Positions 18,517 through 25,886 of a DNA stretch of 64,000 nucleotides are shown here, one piece after another. Within the stretch, counting starts at the first letter, position 1. The number at the start of each line of letters is the position of its first letter. This stretch comes from Mastigocoleus testarum BC008 (GTDB lineage: Bacteria > Cyanobacteriota > Cyanobacteriia > Cyanobacteriales > Nostocaceae). The position numbers and the translations under genes are program-made. The DNA is taken from contig NZ_LMTZ01000114.1 in NCBI RefSeq assembly GCF_001456025.1, positions 1 to 64,000 of the forward strand. Direction: 5' to 3'. Under the pieces are notes generated by a model, which was not told where the DNA came from, searched no databases, and saw only the letters and a program-made list of their open reading frames with translations.

Positions 18517-18523
18517 TTTAATA

Positions 18524-18952
18524 ATGGCTATCAAAAATACAAAGCGCCTGTCTTTATTGGCTGTAGTTGCTGTGATGATGATTTTTTTTCTGTCACCTGG
18601 AATTGCTTGTGCAGCAACGGCTAAAGTTAGTTCTGTTAATGCAACATTTGTTACCGAACAGGTTAAACCAGCAAAACACTCTAATTCTCGCTCAAAAATG
18701 AGTTTAACTCCCATGCTCCGTCAACGTATCCAAGGAATTAGACAGCGGAGAAATCGGGATATTCAAGCTATTTTACAACCATCTCAAATTAAGGAACTCA
18801 AACATAATTTGCGTTCTGGTGATCGCCTCGATTTGGCTATCAAAAAATTGAACATCACACCAGATCAGCAATATATGATAGAGTCAACGATGCGTATTGC
18901 CGATATAAAAATTAAAGCACTTTTATCAAAGTACTCTCTACAAATGGGATAA
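18524..18952 (+). CDS. small exported helical protein, unknown
   Basis: About 142 residues from the preferred ATG (an in-frame GTG lies five codons upstream inside a 13-bp repeat). The N-terminus is a signal peptide: positive KNTKR, a hydrophobic run, then probable cleavage after CAAT or nearby. The mature part is basic and helical (LRQRIQGIRQRRNRDIQAIL, LTPMLRQ, INITPDQQYMIES-like endings), with a layout faintly like periplasmic Spy/CpxP proteins, but the family LTxxQ motifs are not clear. Function not assigned. A terminator-like hairpin follows at 19083. Confidence 0.75.
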   Translation: MAIKNTKRLSLLAVVAVMMIFFLSPGIACAATAKVSSVNATFVTEQVKPAKHSNSRSKMSLTPMLRQRIQGIRQRRNRDIQAILQPSQIKELKHNLRSGDRLDLAIKKLNITPDQQYMIESTMRIADIKIKALLSKYSLQMG

Positions 18953-19082
18953 GTTTTTTGATTTTCAGGTTTATTTTCAGCTTGAGGAAATTAAGTTTGA
19001 ATAAACCAATTTGAGCAAAAGTATGTTTATAGGCTTTCGCATTCATTAATTCCTAACTTCATTACATATTGCTACAGTTCGG

Positions 19083-19121
19083 TCGCTCATTTCCTGCGAG
19101 AGGTTATGAGCGATTGTTTTT
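19083..19121 (+). terminator. Rho-independent terminator candidate
   Basis: Arms TCGCTCAT (19083-19090) and ATGAGCGA (19106-19113) are perfectly complementary, followed by TTGTTTTT. It probably ends the transcript of the small exported protein gene 130 bases upstream. Confidence 0.65.
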
Positions 19122-19716
19122 GGAGATTCTTTATACTGCTTGAAAAATGCGATCGCTACTCAAGGGACTCCCAGTTAAAAAATACATCATTCTTAGGGTA
19201 CAAGTCGGTGCACCCTTACGAGACATTAATGATGGTATTTATATTTTTTTGCAACTCCCTCAGTCTATGTTTTGAGATAAACAATAAGCACATAAATATA
19301 TCATTTTAAAGATTGACAATTACATAAAAATATCTATACAAACTCAGTAATTACATTGTTTACCACAGATATCTAAAGCATGTGAAGTCTTTTAGGACAG
19401 CTATTTGCTATCATATTGAGTACGAGTTTGTGGTGAGTTCAAATTCCGGAAATCACATACAAGAATAGGTCGTTAGATCCGAATGCTTATGACTGTGTTG
19501 AGATTTTATCGTCTCATACTACTTCTGATTAATGCTTCTGAAAGTAATAACTCAAATTGCTAATTAATGACTCAATTTTTCTATATCCCTCTAGATCACC
19601 TAAAAAAGTGAGTTTTGAACTATTTTCACTTTTTCAAGGAGATTTGGGGAGGGTAAAAACCCAAGAAATTTGTAACTAGCAACTTGGTTAATAAGTAAAA
19701 CAATTGATATATAGCA
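19122..19716. other. intergenic region upstream of the VMAP triad
   Basis: About 600 AT-rich bases before the three-gene cassette. It should contain the cassette promoter, but I cannot point to reliable boxes. A GTTCAAATTCC string near 19438 does not fold as a tRNA arm. Confidence 0.45.
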
Positions 19717-21288
19717 ATGTCAAATGACGGAACTAAATTATCTGGTCAGGAAATAGGAAGATTAAGAGACGCCATTATTAGTGCTTTTCCAGATAAACCC
19801 TCATTAGAGATGATGGTTGCTATTGAGTTAGATGAGAACCTCGATGAAATAGCCGGAGGAAACAATTTTAAAGCAATTGTTTTTAATTTAATAAAAAAAT
19901 GGGCTGAGCCAAAAGGAAAATTAAAGAATTTAGTTGAAGGTGCATGTAAAGAAAATCCTGGAAATCATGATTTAAAAAGTATAAGAAGAGAATTATTTCC
20001 TAAATTATCAGACTCTATTAATCTAAAAAATAAATTTTCTACCATTTCACGTCAGCAATGGAAAGATTTATGTTTGATAATAGCCTATATTGATTTAGCT
20101 CTGCTGAAGAATATATGTAGGATAACTTTAGAAAATAATTCAAAATTCCAAGATATATTAGGTAATTTACCGGAACTCATAAAACCAGAAAATTTAGGTA
20201 TATTCAAAACGATTTTTTTAGATAAGTATCCTAAGAATAATCGAGACATTCCAACTATTATTGAATTTGTAGAACGCTTAACTAAAGAACAAGAAATATC
20301 TACAAATATTCGAGAACAGTTAAATTGTTGGCTAAACCTTATAGCTAAAGAATTTGATATTAGTTTACCTTGCTATGAAGTACAAAAATTATCTCAAGGT
20401 ACCAGAATAAATTCTTATTTACTAGTCACAGTTACTCCTAATAGTAGTGATAAATTTTATCTGCAAGCTGAATTAATTCCTAATTATTTACCAAAAGAAA
20501 CGAATTCTACATCGATAAAAATAGAAAAAAATAGTAATTTACCTAATATTGAATGTTCCTTGTCAGATATTGTTGATAATATTTATAATTTAATTCGTAT
20601 TGCAAAAACTCAATATCTTCATAAACATAGATTTTATAACTTAGTTATTGAAGTTTTTTTGCCTTTACAACTTCTCGATGCAAATTTAGATTTAAAAGAT
20701 ATACCGATTGGTTTAAAAGATAAGACAAGACCATTTGGTAGTGAATATAAATTTTTAGTGCGTTCTCTCGACCGTTTTATCAGTCACGATGGCGAATATT
20801 TTCACAGATTATATTCGAGATGGGAAAAACTCAATTATTGGATGAAAAATTGCTTATCAGAGAGAGATATAGAAAATAACATTCATCATATATCTCAAGT
20901 AGATGATTGTAATTGGGAAGAAATAGAAACAGAATTAGAAATAGAAGAAAAATTGGGCGTCAAAATTACTTGTTGCTTACCTGAAAGTAAGTTTGATAGA
21001 GAGGATTTGTTTATTACGATTCTAAGAGGAGGAGTACCAATCTTTTTGTGGACAAGGCGTGGCTTACCAGATATAGAGTATGAAATAAATAAATTATTAG
21101 ATATTAATTTTTTTAAAGATGAGTTCACTTGGACCGAATTGGTGTGGAAGCTTCGTAAAAGAGCTCATGCGAAACGAGATAAAGAAAACTATTTAGGCTA
21201 TAATCTAGGATTTTTATGCGACAATCCCCACCGAGTACCTTTTAATTTAACTATCCAAAATCAATATTTAATCGAAACAGGGATGTAA
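19717..21288 (+). CDS. EAD1 + VMAP-C-like protein (VMAP of a vWA-MoxR system)
   Basis: A 523-residue protein. Residues about 6-93 match the effector-associated domain EAD1: LSGQEIGRLRDAIISAF, LEMMVAIELDENLDEIAGG, FKAIVFNLIKKWAEPKGKL and the hallmark NPGNHDL. The rest fits the vWA-MoxR-associated protein C-terminal domain (VMAP-C), with the late signature GVPIFLWTRRGLPDIE. Death-like EAD domains recruit effectors with a matching EAD. The next genes, 13 bases away, encode MoxR and a vWA protein, completing the known ternary set (Aravind group). It is markedly AT-rich and Lys/Asn/Ile-rich compared with the third gene, hinting at a separate history. No enzymatic domain is visible, so the effector may be encoded elsewhere. 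Confidence 0.8.
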   Translation: MSNDGTKLSGQEIGRLRDAIISAFPDKPSLEMMVAIELDENLDEIAGGNNFKAIVFNLIKKWAEPKGKLKNLVEGACKENPGNHDLKSIRRELFPKLSDSINLKNKFSTISRQQWKDLCLIIAYIDLALLKNICRITLENNSKFQDILGNLPELIKPENLGIFKTIFLDKYPKNNRDIPTIIEFVERLTKEQEISTNIREQLNCWLNLIAKEFDISLPCYEVQKLSQGTRINSYLLVTVTPNSSDKFYLQAELIPNYLPKETNSTSIKIEKNSNLPNIECSLSDIVDNIYNLIRIAKTQYLHKHRFYNLVIEVFLPLQLLDANLDLKDIPIGLKDKTRPFGSEYKFLVRSLDRFISHDGEYFHRLYSRWEKLNYWMKNCLSERDIENNIHHISQVDDCNWEEIETELEIEEKLGVKITCCLPESKFDREDLFITILRGGVPIFLWTRRGLPDIEYEINKLLDINFFKDEFTWTELVWKLRKRAHAKRDKENYLGYNLGFLCDNPHRVPFNLTIQNQYLIETGM

Positions 21289-21301
21289 AAACTACATAAT
21301 T

Positions 21302-22363
21302 ATGGCAGATTGGCGCTTTTTTCATGGAAACGGAAAACAATTAAAAGGGGTAGAAGATAAATTAAAAAATCTTGAACCTCCACCCTGGCGACGTTTTAGC
21401 AAGATTGAAGATATTACGGAAGATCGACGTTGGGATCGACTGAAGACATTAGTGGAGGAAAATGATCGAAATAGAAGAAGAGGTGAAAATTTCCGTATTC
21501 CTCCTGATGCTACCAATGTAATTAATGCTGTTAATGCTGCAATTTATCTACGCAGACCATTATTAGTTACTGGTAAACCTGGTTCGGGTAAGACATCTTT
21601 AGCTTACGCGATCGCTCACGAGTTAAATTTAGGTCCAGTATTGTCTTGGGCGATTACTGCTCGTTCTACTTTGCAAGAAGGACTTTATCGTTACGATGCG
21701 ATCGCACGATTACAGGATGTTCAGCAAAACGAAAAGCAGGATATAGGTAAGTATATTACTTTGGGCGCTTTAGGAACAGCTTTTTTACCTTCAGCGTTAC
21801 CAAGGGTTTTACTAATTGATGAAATTGATAAGAGTGATATTAATCTTCCCAACGACTTATTAAATATTTTTGAGGAGGGAGAGTTTCCGATACCAGAGTT
21901 AGTAAGACGAGCAAAATCAGTAGAAAAAAATAATTCCGCTTCCAATAATGAATTTACAGTTGAAACTCAAGATCGTGATATTGAAGTTGTAATTAAAGGA
22001 GGGAGAATACGCTGTTATTCTTTCCCAGTCATTGTTATGACTAGTAATGGTGAAAGAGATTTTCCTCCGGCTTTTAAACGGCGATGCATACGAGTAAAAA
22101 TGCCTAATCCTCAAGAAGAAGCACTCAAAGCAATTGTTAAAGCTCATTTTCAAGATGAAGACAAACTTTTTCAAGATGCTGAAGCGAAAATTGATGGATT
22201 AATTAAAGATTTTTTGTCAGATAAAGATAAAAATACGGAACGTGCTACAGACCAATTATTGAATACAATTTATTTGCTTACTCGTGATGTTTCTCCAGAG
22301 TCAGAAGCAGATGAAAAATCGGTCAAAGATATTTTATTGAAAAGTTTAACCAGTAATGATTGA
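21302..22363 (+). CDS. MoxR-type AAA+ ATPase
   Basis: A 353-residue AAA+ protein. Walker A VTGKPGSGKTS near residues 93-101, Walker B VLLIDEIDKSD near 170-178, and a sensor/arginine-finger region MTSNGERDFPPAFKRRC. This is the MoxR form that works as a chaperone-like remodeller together with a vWA-domain partner. It lies 13 bases after the EAD1/VMAP gene and 17 bases before the vWA fusion gene, so all three are almost certainly one operon. In ternary conflict systems the ATPase is thought to license or assemble the effector complex. The first roughly 60 residues are a charged extension. Confidence 0.92.
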   Translation: MADWRFFHGNGKQLKGVEDKLKNLEPPPWRRFSKIEDITEDRRWDRLKTLVEENDRNRRRGENFRIPPDATNVINAVNAAIYLRRPLLVTGKPGSGKTSLAYAIAHELNLGPVLSWAITARSTLQEGLYRYDAIARLQDVQQNEKQDIGKYITLGALGTAFLPSALPRVLLIDEIDKSDINLPNDLLNIFEEGEFPIPELVRRAKSVEKNNSASNNEFTVETQDRDIEVVIKGGRIRCYSFPVIVMTSNGERDFPPAFKRRCIRVKMPNPQEEALKAIVKAHFQDEDKLFQDAEAKIDGLIKDFLSDKDKNTERATDQLLNTIYLLTRDVSPESEADEKSVKDILLKSLTSND

Positions 22364-22380
22364 CTTTGGCTTAATTTCCC

Positions 22381-25300
22381 ATGACTAATAAATCATCTGC
22401 AACCAATAACCAATTTAATCAATTGATTGCAGCTTTAGGAAAAGATTTAGAATTAACCGGGGAAGAAATCGCCGATATCATTTGGTTTAATCAAAAACGT
22501 CAAGAAGTTATAGATACACAAAACAACATATCTTCACAACAGGTAAATCAATCAAGCACCTCAGAAGAATTAAATCCTACTCCCACAAATACCAACACCT
22601 CAGAAAAATTAAATTCTAACCCTAGAGATACCGAAACTTCTTTCAAACCTCCTTCTGCAGAAATTTACCCAAAAACTCAAGAAGAAACTCAACAGGAAAT
22701 TCAAGATCAAACTCAAACATCCTCTAAAACTAAAGCTCTTCCCTTGCGCGTACCGGATGCACCTTCTCTACGCGAACCTTTAACATTAGCGCAAGTGTTA
22801 AAACCTTTGATGCATCGGGTGGAATCTGGGAGAAAAACCGTATTAGATGAGACAGCGACCGTCGAGCGTACCGCTGCTGAAGGAATTTGCATTCCCATAC
22901 TCAAATCTGAACCAGAGCCTTGGTTAGATGTGGCTTTGGTAGTTGACGAAAGCAAATCGATGCTGATTTGGCGACATACAATTTGGGAGTTAAAGCGTTT
23001 ACTAGAACATTATGGAGTATTTCGGGACGTACGTGCTTGGGGATTAGTCACCAATGAAAACGGACAAATCCATATCCGTCCGGGAATTGGTCAAAATGTA
23101 AGCCAACAACGTTTTGCTAGCCCCCGTGAAATTCTAGATCCAAATCGTCGCCGTTTAATTTTGCTGGTGAGTGATTGTGTTGCAGCGACTTGGCGCAATG
23201 GTGCTTTAACCCAAGTTTTAAAAGATTGGACAAACACTCAACCAGTAGCGATTATCCAAATGTTACCCGATTGGTTGTGGTTAAAAACAGCTTTGGGTTT
23301 GGGTGCTGCGGTTAGTTTGGGAAGTTTGACTGCAGGGGTAGCGAACAAACATTTATTAATCAAACAACTGTTGCTGTGGAAAGATATTAATTTAGATACT
23401 GGTATCAAGATTCCTGTTTTAACTTTAGAACCAGATCCAGCTTTGGCTTGGAGTCAGATGCTAGCAGGAAAAAGCGATGCAGTAGCTTCCGGGTTTGTTT
23501 TATCTTCAGAAATCAAAATTAATCACAGCAAACAACGACCCCTAACTACTATCCCTCAAGTCAACGCCCAAGAGCGAGTATATCGTTTTCGCATGACAGC
23601 TTCACCAATGGCACGTAAATTAGCTGGTTTACTCGCTGCAGCACCAGTAATTAATTTACCTGTAGTGCGCTTAATTCAAGAAACCTTATTACCAAAATCT
23701 CGCCAAGCTCATGTTGCAGAAGTATTTCTGGGAGGTTTATTAAAACCTTTAACACCCATTGAAGCAGATACTTTATCCGATACGGTGCAGTATGATTTTA
23801 TGGATGACGAAATACGGGGTATGTTGCTTGAAGCCGCACCTGTAAAGGATTCAGCAGATGTTTTGGATGCAGTTTCTGAGTATGTCGCAGCGCAGTTAGG
23901 TAAGTCTTTGCAAGATTTTGTTGCGCTGTTGAAAGCTCCGGGAGAAGCTGATGATGAAGGCGTTAAACCTTTTGCAGAGGTGACAGCGAAGATTTTGAAG
24001 CGGTTGGGTGGAGATTATGCGCTTTTTGCAGAAGAGTTGGAACAGCAGATTACAGATGAAAGTACCTCTGATATAACTGTTACAGTTCCCAACAATCGCC
24101 ATCTTCTTTGGCAGCAAAAAAATACGAAGATTTATAGCTTGTGTACATCTTACCCTTGGTATTTACCGTTTGATGCTTTAGTTATTCCAGTTTCATATCA
24201 CACAGGTGAGGAAGAAGTTGTATATTGGTCTGGTGGTAGATTCGCAAATTCATTTTGTAATTTCTTGGGACAGAATCGTATTTTATGTACTGAATCCATA
24301 AACAATATTTTTAAGGAAAAGAACCAAACCGAAATCAGCCCTGAGAATCCTCTATTTGTTCCTTTACCTGATGAGATCAACAATCAACTTTTCATTTCAA
24401 GCGGTTATCAAGCTAATCGCTTCGCTATTCTGACAACTGTAGAATCTCCCTCTCGTAGTGTTGCTAATACTAATTACGCAGTTGAGTCTGTAATTCGTCT
24501 AGCAGCAGAGCAAAGATTAAAGCGTGTATTGCTTCCTTTACTAGGAACAGGTGCTAATAGATTACCTGTTTACCATGTGGCTACAGCGATATTACCAGTA
24601 ATTAATCAAGTACTGAAAGCTCCTACATCCAATCCTATAGAAGAAATCACGCTTGTATCTGAAAAAGAGATCGCAATTAAAACCATCAACGAAGTAGCGC
24701 AAAGTTTATATGTAAACAATGAAGTAGTAGTGAAGTCTAATCGCTGGTCTGATTTTAAATTCGAGGTCGTCACCGTCAACCGTCGTGGAAAAATTATCGA
24801 TAGAGAAATTCAACAAGCCTCATACTTCATCGAAAACCTTGCCAAAAACATCACCTTAGAAATGGTCGCCATTCGTGGTGGAATTTTTACAATGGGCGCT
24901 CCAGAAACAGAAGAAGGTAGCAGGAACTCAGAACGTCCCCAACACGAAGTAACAGTTCCAGATTTTTTCATGGGTAAATATCCAGTAACCCAAGCACAAT
25001 GGCGTGCTATAGCTGCTCTACCTAAAATTAACCGCGACTTAAAATCAGAACCATCACGTTTTAAAGGTGATAAGCATCCTGTAGAGAGAATATCTTGGTA
25101 TGATGCGGTTGAATTTTGCGATCGCATAAGCAAATATACAGGTAAACAATATCGTCTTCCCAGTGAAGCAGAATGGGAATATGCTTGTCGTGCAGGCACA
25201 ACCACACCATTTCATTTTGGCGAAACAATTACATCGGAACTAGCAAATTACAACGCTCAATCCACTTATGGTGCAGGTACAAAGGGTACCTACCGTGGGG

Positions 25301-25596
25301 AAACAACAGAAGTAGGAACTTTGGGTGGAGCAAATGCCTTTGGATTATACGATATGCACGGGAATGTGTGGGAATGGTGTGAAGACACTTGGCATCGCAA
25401 TTACGAAGGAGCGCCGACAGATGGAAGTGCGTGGATAGACGGAACTGAGAATAATAATTGTTCTCGTTTATTGCTGCGCGGTGGCTCCTGGTATTTTGCT
25501 CCTGAAGGTTGTCGTTGTGCCTATCGCTACAACCACAAGCCGGAGATTGTCTACCACATTAATGGGTTGCGTGTGGTGTGTGGGGTGTTGCCGTAG
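22381..25596 (+). CDS. vWA - macro-like - FGE-like fusion protein
   Basis: A 1071-residue multidomain protein. In order: a short helical head (ELTGEEIADIIWFNQKRQ, to about 40); a low-complexity Thr/Asn/Gln linker (40-115); a vWA domain of the SAV_2336-related type with an intact MIDAS DESKS at residues 189-193 and the strand ILLVSDCVA; helical regions; a macro-like domain at about 590-785 (FDALVIPVS, then LLPLLGTGANRLP); and an FGE-sulfatase/C-type-lectin domain from 826 (IRGGIFTMGAPE, LPSEAEWEYACRAGT, GNVWEWCED). In the FGE-like domain the first catalytic cysteine position is Phe1039 while Cys1044 remains, so oxidase activity is unlikely. Third gene of the VMAP/MoxR operon. Confidence 0.85.
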   Translation: MTNKSSATNNQFNQLIAALGKDLELTGEEIADIIWFNQKRQEVIDTQNNISSQQVNQSSTSEELNPTPTNTNTSEKLNSNPRDTETSFKPPSAEIYPKTQEETQQEIQDQTQTSSKTKALPLRVPDAPSLREPLTLAQVLKPLMHRVESGRKTVLDETATVERTAAEGICIPILKSEPEPWLDVALVVDESKSMLIWRHTIWELKRLLEHYGVFRDVRAWGLVTNENGQIHIRPGIGQNVSQQRFASPREILDPNRRRLILLVSDCVAATWRNGALTQVLKDWTNTQPVAIIQMLPDWLWLKTALGLGAAVSLGSLTAGVANKHLLIKQLLLWKDINLDTGIKIPVLTLEPDPALAWSQMLAGKSDAVASGFVLSSEIKINHSKQRPLTTIPQVNAQERVYRFRMTASPMARKLAGLLAAAPVINLPVVRLIQETLLPKSRQAHVAEVFLGGLLKPLTPIEADTLSDTVQYDFMDDEIRGMLLEAAPVKDSADVLDAVSEYVAAQLGKSLQDFVALLKAPGEADDEGVKPFAEVTAKILKRLGGDYALFAEELEQQITDESTSDITVTVPNNRHLLWQQKNTKIYSLCTSYPWYLPFDALVIPVSYHTGEEEVVYWSGGRFANSFCNFLGQNRILCTESINNIFKEKNQTEISPENPLFVPLPDEINNQLFISSGYQANRFAILTTVESPSRSVANTNYAVESVIRLAAEQRLKRVLLPLLGTGANRLPVYHVATAILPVINQVLKAPTSNPIEEITLVSEKEIAIKTINEVAQSLYVNNEVVVKSNRWSDFKFEVVTVNRRGKIIDREIQQASYFIENLAKNITLEMVAIRGGIFTMGAPETEEGSRNSERPQHEVTVPDFFMGKYPVTQAQWRAIAALPKINRDLKSEPSRFKGDKHPVERISWYDAVEFCDRISKYTGKQYRLPSEAEWEYACRAGTTTPFHFGETITSELANYNAQSTYGAGTKGTYRGETTEVGTLGGANAFGLYDMHGNVWEWCEDTWHRNYEGAPTDGSAWIDGTENNNCSRLLLRGGSWYFAPEGCRCAYRYNHKPEIVYHINGLRVVCGVLP

Positions 25597-25736
25597 CTTT
25601 CTTCCCGAAGGGTGAGCTCTTTTGTAGCCCTTGACACTTTTACTTTTAGCATTTTACCCTCTGTTCTTTTCTTCTCTGCACCTGGAGAGCGTAACGAAAA
25701 AATTAAATTTTTTTTCAAAAATTGGGTTTCTCACTT

Positions 25737-25856
25737 GTAGGGGCGCACCGATGTGCGCCCACAACATGCCGACGCGCGCTTCCACAGACCGCAAATTATG
25801 GAATTTCCGATCAAAAAATATATTACTGATAAGGGCGCACAGCGGTGCGCCCCTAC
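25737..25856. repeat. MITE-like palindromic element
   Basis: A 120-bp segment with 24-bp terminal inverted repeats: left 25737-25760 (GTAGGGGCGCACCG + ATGTGCGCCC) and right 25833-25856, differing at about one position. Each arm is also internally palindromic (GGGCGCAC...GTGCGCCC). No coding capacity. A lone GTAGGGGCGC half-site occurs at 33243. It lies between the vWA fusion gene and radA, which converge. Confidence 0.8.
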
Positions 25857-25886
25857 AGGTCACATAGTTATCAGTTTTAGCGATGG

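Noticed and set aside
19434..19460. tRNA T-arm-like string GTTCAAATTCC
   Set aside because: The flanking five bases do not pair and there is no matching D or anticodon arm.
24856..25596. Calling the C-terminal domain an active formylglycine-generating enzyme
   Set aside because: The first of the two catalytic cysteines is Phe1039 in my alignment, so I call it FGE-like only.
25631..25867. Overlapping frames across the MITE-like element
   Set aside because: Both strands are open only because of the GC-rich palindromes; the translation is symmetric and not protein-like.
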